DNA of 64,000 bases, taken from assembly GCA_903632075.3 (NCBI GenBank), contig CAHIKZ030003327.1, positions 3,644,501 to 3,708,500 of the forward strand, written 5' to 3'. Positions within the stretch are counted from its first letter, which is position 1, and each line of letters opens with the position of its first letter. This document shows, piece by piece, positions 42,732 through 54,200 of this stretch. Source of the DNA: Acanthosepion pharaonis. Its lineage: Eukaryota; Mollusca; Cephalopoda; Sepiida; Sepiidae. Position numbers and translations under genes: made by a program. Below the pieces are notes generated by a model. It did not search any database, was not told where the DNA came from, and worked only from the letters and a program-made list of their open reading frames with translations.

Positions 42732-44925
42732 TTTTTATTGTTTGATTCATCGGAATTCCAACTGAAGTAAGTAAAAAATATGATGACCCGTGCGCATCGG
42801 TGGTTCAATGGAAGAATGCTCGCGTGCCAGGGGGGCGGTCGTGTTCGATTCCCGGCCGATGCATTTTTATTGTTTCATTCATCGGATTTCCAACTAAATT
42901 AAGTAAAAAACGTGAAGAACAGGGCGCATCTGTGGTTCAGTGAAAGAATGCTCGCTTGCCACGCAGGCGGCCCGGGTTCGATTCCCGGGCGATGCATTTT
43001 TATTGTTTGATTCATCGGAATTCCAACTGAATTAAATAAAAAATATGATGACCCGTGCGCATCTGTGGTTCAGTGGAAGAATTCTCGCGTGCAAGACGGG
43101 CGGCAGTGTTGGATTCCCGGCCGATGCAATTTTATTTTTTGATTCATCGGATTTCCAACTAAATCAAGTAGAAAACGTGAAGAACAGTGCGCATCGGTGG
43201 TTCAGTGAAAGAATGCTCGCCTGCCACGCGGGCGGCCCGGCTGCGATTCCCGGTCGATGCATTTTTATTGTTTGATTCATCGGAATTCCAACTGAATTAA
43301 GTAAAATATATGATGACCCGTGCGCATCGGTGGTTCAGTGGAAGAATACTCGCGTGCCAGAGGGGCTACCGTGTTCGATTCCCGGCCTATGCAATTTTAT
43401 TGTTTGATTCATCGGATTTCCAACTGAATTAAGTAAAAAACGCAAAGGACTGTGCGCATCGGTAATTCAGTGGAAGAATGCTCACCTGCCACGTGGGCTG
43501 CCCGGGTTCGATTCCCGGCCGATGCATTTTTATTGTTTGATTCTTCGGATTTCCAACTGAATTATGTAAAAAATATGACGAACCGAGTTCATCGGTGGTT
43601 CAGTGGATGAATGCTCGCCTGCCACGCGGCTGACCCAGGTTCGGTTCCCGGTCGATGCATTTTTATTGTTTGATTCATCGGATTTCCAACTGAATTAAGT
43701 AAAAATATAAGGAACCGCGCGCGTCGGTTACTCAATGGAAGAATGCTCGCCTGCCACGCGGCCGGCACGGGTTCGATTCCCGGCCGATACAATTTTATTG
43801 TTTGATTCATCGGATTACCAACTAAATTAAGTAAAACATATGATGGTTCATTCGCATCGGTCGTTTAGTGGAAGAATGCTCGCCTGCCACGCCGGCGGCC
43901 CGGGTTCGCTTCCCGGCCGATTCATTTTTATTTTTTGATTCTTCGGATTTCCAACTGAATTAAATAAAATTATGACGAACCGTGCTTATCGGATGTTCAG
44001 TAGAAGAATTCTCGCCTGCCACGCGGGCGGCCCGGGTTCTATTCCCGGCCGATGCAATTTATTGTTTGATTCTTCGTATTTTCAACTGAATTATGTAAAA
44101 CATATGGTGAACCGTGCGCATCAGTGGTTCAGTAGATGAATACTTGTCTGCCAGGCGTGCGGCCCTGGTTCGATTCCCGGCCGATGCGTTTTTATTGTTT
44201 GATTCTTCGGATCTCCAACTGAATTATGTAAAAAAAAAAAAAGGATCGTGCGCATCGGTGGTTTAGTGGAAGGATGCTCGCCTGCCACGCGGGCGGCCCG
44301 GGTTCGATTCCCGGATGATGCATTTTTATTGTTTGATTCTTCGGATTTCCAACTGAATTAAGTAAAAAAAATAAGGGTCTGTGCGAATCAGTGGTTCAGT
44401 GGAAGAATGCTCGCCTTCCACGTGGTCGACCCGGCTTCGATTCCCGGTCGAAGCATTTTTTTTGTTTGATTTATTCGAATTCCTACTGAATTACGTAAAA
44501 AAAATATAGAAGTAATAGCGTCGATGACTTTCTGAACAATGCTAGCCACCCCCACGGGCGGCACTGTTTCGATTCCCGGCCGATGCATTTTTATTGTTTG
44601 ATGCAACGGAATTCCAACTGAATTGTGTTAAATATGTTTGGTGTCTGAGCACCGGTGGTACAGCGGTAGAACGATTCATATCCCGGCCGATGCGTTTTTC
44701 TTGTTCGATTCAACGGAATTCCAACTCAATTAAGTAAAAATATATTAGCTTTGCGAGCGTCGGTGTTTCAGTGTGAGTATGCTTGTTTGCCACCCAAGCG
44801 GCCCGGGTTCTTTTTCACGCATGATTCATCTTCATTGTTTGATGCAACGGAATTCCAACTGGATTAATTAAAAATATATGTGTATGGGCATCGGTGTTTC
44901 AGTGGGGGTATTCTCGCCTGCGTCA

Positions 44926-45410
44926 AACAAGAAAATTACCGCGGCCGGGAATCGTACCCCTTCCGCCCGCGTGGTAAGCGTGCAATCTTTTACTGAACCA
45001 CTGATTCTAATCACCCTAACTTTTTTTTTTTTTTATCTTAATTCAATTTGAATTGCCTTGCATCAAAGATGCACTATTCCACTGAACCACCGATGCGTAT
45101 TTCCATTCGTTTTTTTTTGTATTTGTTTTTTTTTTTTTTTTTTAACTTAATTCAGTTTGAATTTCGTTGCATCAAGGTAGAAGAATGCAATCTCCGGAAA
45201 TCGAACCCGGACCGCCCGCGTTGCAGGCGAGCATTCTTCTAATGAATCACCGTTTCTCATTTCCCAACTTTTTTTTTTTTTTTTTTAACTTAATTCAGTA
45301 TGAATTCCAGTACATCGAAAAATAAATTTGCAACGGACTGGAATCGAACCTGGTACGTCTGACTTTAAAGTGAGCTTTATTTCACTGAACCACAGATACC
45401 CCGTGCGTTC
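44926..45410 (-). repeat. Decayed tRNA-Gly-like units, minus orientation (right flank of array)
   Basis: Orientation flips near 44925. Minus-strand units lie near 44940-45010 (cggccgggaatcgtacccc, gtggtaagcgtgcaatcttt), 45070-45100, 45190-45255 (ccggaaatcgaacccggacc, gcaggcgagcattct) and 45335-45400. Spacers carry long T-runs plus aacttaattcagtttgaat, the reverse of the core spacer. All are strongly diverged. Confidence 0.82.
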
Positions 45411-46900
45411 TTTTCGTTTGGTCATTCTTTTACAAAATGTTTACAAACTTTTGTTTAATTTAATATTTTCAAGGGAGATTAGACTGTATATATTTCTATA
45501 GTTATTTCCCTTTACTCATTTTTTATTTTGGATTTTTTTCTTTTTTATTCCTTTGTTCAATTCAAATATTTATTTTTGTTAATTCAAATATTTTTTCCAG
45601 CCCTTCTTCCTTTTTAGTGAAAATTTTTTATTCCTATTTGCTAGGAATTTTGGCCGTTATTCCTCTCACTTTTAATACCTTAGACCGAACATCTTTTTAT
45701 ACTGCCTCATTTGCTTAAATCTTTTTTTCTAAATTTCAATCTTTCCTAAATTTATATTATTTGCAGGAAATGATATTTTAGGGCGCAAAGCCCCGTTTAG
45801 AACATGACTCAAAATTCAGTAATACTTGTTCTGCCATCCACTAGTTTGTTTGTTTTTTTGTTTTTGTTTTTTTGTTTTTTGTGTGTTTTTATGATATTTC
45901 TTTATGAATTTGTACGTCTTTTTTACTACCGTCAATTTTTTAGTTCCTCACTGTCGTGCAATACTTATGAAAGATTCTTTAGTTATGCTTTTCACCATTT
46001 GTATTTGTTGTATTTGTTCGTAGTCTGTCTTTCTGATAACATGAGATGATATATCTTTTGAAAAAAATGTCAATTTAAAGGCAGCTTATAAACTTCTTCA
46101 TGAAATAAACCTATTTTCATGGTTACATTATTTTGTGTTTGCTTCTTTTTTTCTCTCATATATACTTCTTATATAACACAGGATATGTTTTATTATAAGA
46201 ATGCTTCTGAAAGATGAATTTTTTATTTTAATGTTATATATGTATCGAGGTAGAGCTCGGGAATGAAGATTTATTCACTTATTTCTATTTCCCCCATTAT
46301 GGGCATTGTTTCATCAGCGACATAATGACACCGATATTTCAAAAACGGAACGGAATGGCTGAAAGGAAAAGGTATGACAAACACGTTTTTTTGTTTGTTT
46401 TTTTTTTTTTTGTTTTTTGTTTTTTTGTTTGTTTTTGTTTTTTTGTTGTTTGTTTTTGTTTGTTGTTTTGTTTTTTGTTTTTTGTTAGAGATATTTTTAT
46501 ATCAACATGACATACACAAACTATATTGGCATATATAAACATGTCGCACGTGGAGGATAATACACTACATTTATCTACACAGTAATGCAGAATTCCAGGA
46601 GAATAAAAAAAGGAAGAGTTTTACATATAATATGGAGATATTCCTGTACCTGGAGGAGACATTTTTAGGACTCCAGATTCAAAATGGTCGGATTCATCTA
46701 TGTGATCGGGTAACCATGGTCTTGTTCATGCTGGGGAGGTAAATTTAGCCTCTGCCCAGGCCATGGGGAGCTCGAGCTAAGTAAAGCAACCTTACCGTTT
46801 GGTTGTTGTAAACGAACTGAAATTTGATAGCTGTGTGGAATAACATCATTAAGTGACCAACCAATGTGACTTATCTCTACCAAATAGAGATAAGCGATTT
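45411..46900. other. T-rich intergenic DNA, nothing recognised
   Basis: Long T and TTTG runs (45845-45880, 46385-46485) create artefact ORFs on both strands. The segment 46690-46790 (catgctggggaggtaaattt ... gcccaggccatggggagctc) looks like a short repeat of unknown class. Confidence 0.35.
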
Positions 46901-47385
46901 CTGTATACTTACATATATATTTTCTGATAATAATTTTTTAGTAAAATTTATAATTTACACGTTGCATATGATAAAAGTTTTTCATTCGTTTAAACGATAA
47001 TTTAGAGGCAAAGTAAAATTTCTAATTGCTAAAGAACAATAACATTTAATAGATGTACCTCAAGAGAATTGCTAAAAATATTTGAAAACGCGTTTTGAAT
47101 AATTTGAATATCTCCGTTGACGTTAAATTTTGTTTTATTTAAAGGAAAATACTCTAGATTTAATCTGTAAAAAGTGCATATTTAAATAAGGATTTCAGAC
47201 ATTTTTAAACAATGGCGTAAAACCAAAATCGATTAATTTGATTGATACCAATAAATGAAAAAAGAATTCGTTAAAAATCTTTTTTATATTGACGCCAACG
47301 ACGAGTTATCTCGGGCCAAAAACGTGTTTACTCGCCATGATATTTTTAGCGTGAATCAGTGTTAAGAATTCAGTTGAATCTAGAT
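46901..47385. other. AT-rich DNA, nothing recognised
   Basis: No gene, RNA or repeat family identified. Confidence 0.3.
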
Positions 47386-47389
47386 TGTT

Positions 47390-47785
47390 TGTTTTGTTTT
47401 ACGGCATATGAACACCTCAATGGGTTATTTGATGCCGACAAGAATGTTATTGCTGTTAATATTTTTTTTCAAAAAAGTATCACTGGTTATAATGTTTGCT
47501 GGTAATAACTTTTTTTCCTTCAAAATTCATTGCTGCTAATAATGTTTTACAAAAATGTATTGCTGGTATTAAAACCTGTTTTTACACTTTCATAATACTT
47601 TGACCCCAGTTTAGGGGTTAACTATTTGCTCATAGCTGGGACCCTAACAGGTGCTACTACCACGAGTCAAGGTGAACCTAGAAAGAATAGCAATTAAGAG
47701 GTGGTTCCATGCTCCTCAAAATCTCCTGATCAGAGGCCTTGCTGTCGGATGTAGTTTATCGTCTTACCCAGGACGTGAAACTAAA
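47390..47785 (+). repeat. Dispersed repeat with TTGCTGGTAATA units (copy 2)
   Basis: Shares both flanks with 4610-5310: cacctcaatgggttatttga on the left, and gctcatagctgggaccctaa, aagaggtggttccatgctcc and tgtagtttatcgtcttaccc on the right. Only about three of the internal minisatellite units are present, in diverged form. Confidence 0.7.
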
Positions 47786-48739
47786 AATCAAATCATTTTT
47801 TTTCATTTTTCCCTAGTTGGTTATTATAAATTGGGCAAAATTGAAGTCAGATTTCGGAATTGACTTCTGGAGGTCAACGGGTGAAAAATTCAATATACAC
47901 CCAAGAAATTAGTTCCGAAAAATGTAAATTTAAGGATCATTTAACTAAATTTTATTAAAAGAAAAAAAAAAATTACTTGCGTTTTACTTAAAAATTAGGG
48001 ACCGCCAAATAAAAGCGATACCTAAGGTTTAAAATGAAATTTTAAAAATGAAAAATCTTTCTTAAAACTTTTATTTTAGTTTTAATTTCAAGCTAATAGA
48101 TTAAATTCAATATTTCCTATTAGGAAAAATACTTTGCTGTATTTCAAAATGAATTTAAATTGATTAGAAGGATTTTTTAATCACTAAAATGGTTGATTTT
48201 AGCCATATTTATAATTCTCTCGGCACAACGTAATTCTCATTATTAAATAAAAATCTTTCAAAACTAAAATATACTTTCTGGAACTTTATTTGAATAAGAT
48301 TATATGATTTAAAGTTTAATTAATGATTTAAACAAACATTACTTATTTTTAGCTTAAAATATAACAGAAAAGCATTTTTTACACAGATGTGGATGTTTTT
48401 ATGAGGCAGCTATCTCGAAATTGTTACGAAATTTTTCTACGGGACACATTACTGTAAAAATTATTTGACGAACATATCGTGCGCGACATTTATATAATTT
48501 TGTAACTACCCAGTAATCTTTAAAATTTAGGAAAATATTCCAAGTAATCTAATAATTTGTCGTATTTATTTACTTTGTCTTTAAATTTATTATAGTTATT
48601 GCTCTTATTTTCTGATTATGCCGTGTACGGACGTCCGTATTTACAAAGATCGGGACGTTAAAACAAAAAATATTTCAAAATTCTTTTTAAAATACTAGGA
48701 ATCTTGAAATTGCAGAAAGCTTTTCTATTTCTGATTGGT
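47786..48739. other. AT-rich DNA, possible extension of the inverted repeat partner
   Basis: No gene. Composition matches the following repeat, but no partner in the first kilobases could be aligned with confidence. Confidence 0.3.
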
Positions 48740-49495
48740 AAATATAATTTTAATTAATAACAATATCACATAATTGCTAGAAATTAATAAAGAATTTTTG
48801 AAAAATTAAAATTTTATAAATTATTCTAATTAAAATTTTTAAAAATGAAGCAATTCTTGCAAGACTTTATTATTCATCGTAAATTTTTCTTTTATTAAAA
48901 CAACACTGACCATAATATATTTTATTCATAAGAGCAATTAAAAGCTTTTCTAATTAAATAATGTTTGAGTTTAATTGCATTTTTATTTTACGATTCAGAG
49001 CAAATTCTCTGGAACTAGGAGTCCTGTTTTACAAAAATAATTGATGATTTAAATTCCCCAAAGACTTGTACTTATAATTGATATAAACATTAAGCCCTAC
49101 AAAAAAGAATTTCTTAAAATTTCGTAAAATTAAATAGGTGGGGGTTAATAGTAGTAAAAATATTTTTTTCCAAAACTCTTAAAAACATGAACATTTCTTA
49201 AATAATTTAATTCATTTCTGAATAAGTCTTGAAATTTTCATTAAAATCCGACAATTATTTGATTCTTTGCAAGAATTGGCAAATCAATGTTTTTCACCGC
49301 AAAAAAGATGCTAAAATTTCCTCTACTAATTTATGGTCTATGCGCTGACGCAAGAAAACATTAAACAAAATTTTGAAAGTTCTAAAACAAGATTAAAAAT
49401 ATAATGCAATAATAAAATTGCTTTGGTATTTCCTCTCAATAATAACATAAAGTTTAAGTTTGGGGCATTTTTTCATCATGTATGTTCGTTGTTTT
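48740..49495 (-). repeat. AT-rich dispersed repeat, copy 2 (inverted relative to 1560-2300)
   Basis: The reverse complement matches 1560-2300. Matches include taatatattttattcataa, agcaattaaaagcttttcta and attaaataatgt, the stretch tttttcaccgcaaaa and ggcattttttcatcatgtat. The ends are approximate. Confidence 0.6.
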
Positions 49496-49559
49496 ACGAA
49501 TCTTTGGATTTAAATAGGTACTCACAGAAGAAATTGAGAAATTGAAATCGAAAAGTTCT

Positions 49560-50470
49560 CTACGCTAGACAATGCCAAAGCCCTTTGCAAAAGGGCAAGA
49601 AATTATAATTGTCATGGAAAACCTGAATGTTAAAATAAGCAATGAGAGGGATGATGAAATTGTTAGCAAATTCGGACTAAGATCTCGTAATGAACGCACA
49701 GAAAGATGGGTCCAAAGGTGTACAGCAAATGATCAGACAACACCTGGTTTCAAGAACATCCAAAACGATTATGGACATGGAGAAGCCCAGGAAGAAAAAC
49801 AAAAAACAGATCTACTACATAACTATCAACAAGACATTCAGGAATACAGTTTTACACTGCAAAACATATCTAAGTGCCGACTGTAGAAGCGATCACTTCC
49901 CAGTGTTATATAAACTTAGAGTGAAACTACGGAAATTGAAGAGGGCTAAGTAAGCACCCAAATTGCAATACTACAAATTCTTGAACAGCCCGAATTGGAA
50001 GGAGAAATATATGGACAGTGTGAAAAGCAGATACGAGGAACAAAAGTAAAATGGAAACTCAAAGTGAAACACGTTAAGTGAAGCTTTAGTAACATCAGCA
50101 ATCGAGATCGTACCAGGAAATAAGACGAACAAAAAAATTAATAGATGACAGACAAAATTCTCGACATGATGAAAAGGAAACAAAAACCATGTCAAGGCAC
50201 GGAAAAGAATATAAGCAAAAACGGAACAGATGCAGGCAGGCTAAAGAGGAATGGCTCAACGAAAAATGTGCAGAAAAATGAAAGAATGAGTATCGCAAAT
50301 AATATAGATATGAATAAAAAAAATAAGAGAATCAACAGAACAAAAGACTTGCTTATCAACAAGATTCATAAAATCCAAGAACGGAATGATGATATTAGAG
50401 AAAGAAAAAATACTTCAGAGATGAAACGAATATATTGAAGAAGAAAAAAGAAACACCGGCAATACATAGA
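49560..50470 (+). mobile_element. RTE-like LINE endonuclease/linker relic
   Basis: Frames read GQEIIIVMENLNVKISNERD, then DEIVSKFGLRSRNERTERWV. This is the APE-type endonuclease core, with the usual GDLNAK motif changed to ENLNVK, so a catalytic Asp is lost. They continue as QIYYITINKTFRNTVLHCKT, then YLSADCRSDHFPVLYKLRVK (the SDH motif kept), LRKLKRAK, and after frameshifts MTDKILDMMKRKQKPCQGTE and STKNVQKNERM. The order fits the N-terminal half of the LINE family whose C-terminus is at 18.9 kb. Dead. Confidence 0.8.
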
Positions 50471-51000
50471 AATACCGACGGACCGGAAATATAATGATCT
50501 GAATTGGTCTACGGGGAATTTTTGCTCGAGCCTACGAGCTCGGAACGCCCCAAACAAAAACAAAAAACGGCCTTGTGCTACATCCCGCCCCGTGGGGAGA
50601 ACTTGGGAAAATACCGAGTCGACCAAACCTCTGGGTTTAACAATACTCAGCTTGTCTATCTCTCTGCCTTCGGATGTGGTACAATGCCGTTTTTTTTTTT
50701 TTTTTTTTTTTTACGTGGGGCGTTCCGAGACTGTAGGCTCGGTCAATAAAAGGAACAATGATAATTAATGGACAATGTAATTTTATGACGAGAAAAATGA
50801 TTAAAAAAAAAGAAACGATAATTTAGCAGTTAGAAAGCTGATAACAGCATGCCACTGCAAGTGCTGCTGTGGTGATGCAAAACGCGATTGCCTCTCTTTG
50901 ATTGAGACGAAGTCACATAGGTCACGTGACGGCCAGTTTCTGACGTGAGTTCATAAACTGACGAAAGCGGTCAGTCGTGCAGTTACCCTCCCGGAGTCAA
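50471..51000. repeat. Fragments of the 13.6-kb repeat family, inverted orientation
   Basis: At 50510-50590 (gctcgagcctacgagctcgg, cggccttgtgctacatcccg) and 50715-50750 (cgttccgagactgtaggctc) there are pieces related to 13640-14060 and 55640. Between them are a T-run (50690-50712) and unassigned DNA. Confidence 0.5.
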
Positions 51001-51049
51001 ACCGAACGTTTGCTTTTTTAGCACGAGCAAAATCTGTCTGCCCGGGTGA

Positions 51050-51200
51050 GCAGATGTGGGGCAACACACAAGCTCATAGCGCCGTTTTTGAAGAAAAATT
51101 ATTGCCAGCAATACATTTCTGAAAAAAAATATTAACAGCAATCTTGTCAGCATAAAATAACTCATTGAGGTTGGTATGCTGTAAAAGAAAACAAACAAGC
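51050..51200 (-). repeat. Partial reverse copy of the TTGCTGGTAATA repeat
   Basis: The minus strand gives cataccaacctcaatgagtt and gctgttaatattttttttc, then attgctggcaataattttt, the same order as the left half of the copies at 4610 and 47390. Confidence 0.6.
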
Positions 51201-51204
51201 ATAC

Positions 51205-52330
51205 TTAAACATCTCCAATTACCCTTAACCATGACCAATTACACTTAACATGGCCAAATACACTAAACCCAGATTAATTACAGTAAACCATGGCAAATTA
51301 CTCTTAACCATGGTCATTTATTCTTACCCATGGCCAATTATTCTTAACCAGGACCAATTATTCTTCAGCACTATTAACCATGACATTTTAATTTTAACCA
51401 TGGCGAAATATTCTTAACCATGGTCAATTAATCTTAGCCATCACCAATTACACTTAACCATTGCAAATTATACTTACCTACGGCCGCTTATTCTTAACTA
51501 TGACCAATTATTCTTAACCCTGGCCAATGATACTTGACCATTGGTCAATTACTCTTTACTATGGCCAATTATTCTTGACTATGACGAATTATCCTTAAGC
51601 GCGGCTAATTCCTCTGAACCATGTTCAATTAATCTTAGCCATGACCAATTACTCCTAAACATGGCCAATTATTCTTAATCATAACAAATCGTACGTAGCC
51701 ATGGCCAGTTACATTTACCCATTGCCAATTATTCATAGCCATCGGCAATTACTATAGACCATGGCCAAACCAACTTAACCATTGCCCATTACTCTTCACC
51801 ATGGCCAATTAAACTTAAGCATGGACAATTCCACTTAACCATGGCCAATTACTCTTAACAAAGGCTAATTATTCTTAAACATGGCGAATTACTTTTAACC
51901 ATGGCCAATTATTCTTAAGCAGAGTCAATTACTATTAACCATTGCCCTTTACACCTAACCATGGTCAATTACTAGTAACCATGACCAACCCAAATTCTCC
52001 TTTGCTAATTACTCTTAACCGCGGCGAATTACACTTAACCATGGCCGGTTACTCTTAACCATTGCCAATTACACTTAACCATGGTGATTCACTCATAACC
52101 ATAACCAATTACACTTAACTCTGGTCAATTATTCGTTTCCATTGCCAATTACACTTAATCGTGGCGATTCTCTCTTAACCATGGCCAGTTATTTTTAACC
52201 AGGGCAAGGGCAATTACTTTTAAACATAGCCAATTATTCATAGCCATGGCAAATTACTCTTACCCATAGCCAATTATTCTTAATCGTTCTTAATCGTTTC
52301 CAGTTGCCCTCAACAATACCCATTTATTCT
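51205..52330 (+). repeat. Minisatellite, about 20-bp unit, about 55 copies
   Basis: The consensus unit is about ccatggccaattactcttaa; the positions after aatta (cact, ttct, ctct) and the centre (catggc, catgac, cattgc) vary. Copies are imperfect and no ORF runs through. CCATGG cores make each unit partly palindromic. Confidence 0.93.
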
Positions 52331-52399
52331 TCACCTATCATTTCCAGAATCTGCATGATTGATTATGAAAAATGTTTCATATGAGAAAGGGATATTGTT

Positions 52400-53275
52400 T
52401 TAATCACTTCACCATAATCAAGGCAATAAAGCCACTAAAGCGCAATGTGTTACTGTGAAAGAATATGAGAAAAAGAAAAAAACACACTATTAAGGAGAGA
52501 GAAAGAACAGAAATTAAGAAGACAGAAGATTGACATTGCATTTAAATTTTCGAAAATCAAACTTGACTGGAAAACAAATAGCTTGAGTTTCACAAGCGAG
52601 AATTGCGAGAGAAGAAACTGTTAGCATAGAACTTGCGGTTACATCACTTGCCATTTCAAGTGAAAAATGATGAGACCTTGCTGGTAATCTAGTACTGTGC
52701 ATACATTCATAAAGTCTTGGCACCATAATAGGAAAGTTCATCAGAACAATTACCATGAAAGTATTTATAGAAAAGACACAGGGAAGCTACATTATGGCAG
52801 TAGGAAAGGAACTAAAGCCGAGATGTCAAATCATGACCAATAATATTGCTGATTCTTCTTTGGATTTTATCAAGAATCTCTAAATGTATATGTGGCAGAA
52901 ATGTTTATAAATATGTCAGATTCTGATGAGAAAAATTATCTAGTAATACACAGTGAAGCAAGTTTCATAGAAGCAGAACGAGCAAAATTGATTCAATCGA
53001 ATCTTTCCATTTCATGTCAGCAGAAAACATTCGTTCGAATGGGACAAAAAATTAAAAAGAGAGAACAATAAAAGAACAGGACTTAAAAAAGCAGAAGATA
53101 ACAATTGACATTGCGTTTAAATTTTTGAAGATCAAAGTTGCAAGAAGTACAACAGAAGAAACTGTTAGCATAGAACTTACGGTTACATCTCTTGCCCTTT
53201 CAACTGTAAAATGAAAAGACCTTGCCGCCAATTTAGCATTGTGCATAAATCCATTAAGTCAAGGTAGCACAAGGG
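52400..53275. repeat. Direct repeat pair, about 175 bp, 560 bp apart
   Basis: The segments 52522-52730 and 53087-53265 share ttgacattgcatttaaattt, agaagaaactgttagcatag, aacttgcggttacatcactt, ccttgc..gt/caa and ctgtgcata. The DNA between (52740-53080) is unassigned. This looks like an old local duplication. Confidence 0.7.
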
Positions 53276-53289
53276 AATTACAGGCGAAT

Positions 53290-53385
53290 TATATTTTAAC
53301 GTGACGTAATGGTTAATAAGCTTACTAGATCAGTTATGACTGATTAGTGAGTTCGATCCTCACTGGGTGCTCCCTTTTTCGGCCT
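53290..53385 (+). repeat. tRNA-derived SINE head
   Basis: Reads gtgacgtaatggttaataag, then gattagtgagttcgatcctc and actgggtgctccc. Box A and box B stand at tRNA spacing. Same family as the minus-strand copy at 20070. Confidence 0.6.
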
Positions 53386-53760
53386 TGTGTCACATCTAAC
53401 CTATGCTTCGTAAATGACTATATGTTAAGATGTTAAATATTTCTTAAGGAAAACAAATCATTTACAGAGAAAGAATTTTTCTATAAAAATAGTTTTCTCT
53501 TTCTCTCGTTCCTTTCTAATTCTCTTAGTTTCTCTCCAACCACCTGTCATTATAAGATATAAGTGTTTAACTTCTCCTTTCAATACATCAGAAATAATTG
53601 ACTATTGCGTCTTGATAGCGTGGGAAGAGGGCAAAAGACACTACTTGGTTTCAATGAGAAAATGGAAGAAAGAAAGAATATTTAATTTATAGATAGATAA
53701 TTTATAGAAAGATAGTAAGATAGAATATTTAAATATTTAACGATGTAATAGGGGAATTTC
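53386..53760. other. Unassigned DNA
   Basis: Pyrimidine-rich at 53500-53535, otherwise nothing recognised. Confidence 0.3.
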
Positions 53761-53763
53761 TAC

Positions 53764-54200
53764 GTGTATTATATTATGCTGTATGGATGGTGGGAGTTGA
53801 AATTGAGGTACTGTCCGGTGAATGTTGGGTTGCGGTATACGGATGTCTTGAACCCAAGCTCTGTTCAAGATATTAGAACATCCAGGAATGGGAGTGTGTT
53901 GTTACTCTCTTTCTCCATCATGAACTGTATCGAAGATCTTATTGAGTTCACATGGTCCAGTAGAACCTGGACATCTTCCTGGTGTGGCCAGAGTATGAAG
54001 GTGTCATCTACGTACCTTAACCATAGAGTTGGCTTTAGAGATATAGATTCTAATGCTATTTCCTCAAAGTATTCCATGTATATATTTCCCATTGCTGGTG
54101 ATAATGGCGAGCCAATTGCTAAGCCCTCATCCTGTCGATATATGTGTGATCCCATTTCGAAGTGTATTGTTTGTGTACAGAAAGTCAACATCTCCATCAG
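53764..54200 (-). mobile_element. Penelope-like reverse transcriptase fragment
   Basis: The minus strand reads FEMGSHIYRQDEGLAIGSPL, then SPAMGNIYMEYFEEIALESI, LWLRYVDDTFILWPHQEDV and NSIRSSIQFMMEKESNNTLP. This is the G(S/L)PLSP block followed by the catalytic YVDDTF box of Penelope-like RTs and the thumb start. A single open frame covers 110 codons. The N-terminal part is missing, while terminal repeats lie directly beside it at 54230. Confidence 0.85.

Larger units (their letters stand above)
35870..44925 (+). repeat. Tandem array of about 70 tRNA-Gly(GCC)-like units, period about 133 bp
   Basis: Each unit is a 71-nt tRNA-Gly-like module plus a spacer of about 62 bp with ttgtttgattcatcgg and ccaactgaattaagtaaaaa. 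Modules carry a box A (tggttcagtgg) and a box B (ggttcgattcc). TTTT or TTTTT follows the 3' end. Module starts in the regular part include 36384, 36517, 36650, 36784, 36917, 37050, 37183, 37312, 37445, 37578, 37711, 37843, 37976, 38109, 38242, 38373, 38505, 38637, 38769, 38901, 39033, 39167, 39300, 39432, 39565, 39698, 39828, 39959, 40091, 40224, 40349, 40473, 40607, 40740, 40872, 41004, 41136, 41268, 41400, 41532, 41664, 41789, 41922, 42173, 42305, 42661, 42794, 42926, 43059, 43191, 43323, 43456, 43589, 43721, 43854, 44118 and 44252. Units at 42055, 42438 and 42543 are internally deleted. Both ends are more decayed than the centre. It could be a true tRNA gene cluster, or a tRNA-derived satellite of which few or no units are functional. 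Confidence 0.95.

Noticed and set aside
36370..43275. Many 60-80 codon ORFs with recurring WFSGR..ARLP...GSIPGRCNFIVxFIGFPTELSKK-like text
   Set aside because: They are translations of the tRNA-like tandem units and change frame from unit to unit. The repeated peptide reflects the DNA repeat and is not a repeat protein.
35870..44925. Ordinary dispersed SINE cluster
   Set aside because: Copies are strictly head-to-tail with constant period and constant spacer, have no A-rich tails or target duplications, and share block duplications. This fits tandem amplification and not independent insertion.
35125..45410. CRISPR array
   Set aside because: Regular spacing suggested it, but the repeats are 71-nt tRNA-like modules, the spacers are conserved and not unique, and the genome is eukaryotic with no cas genes.
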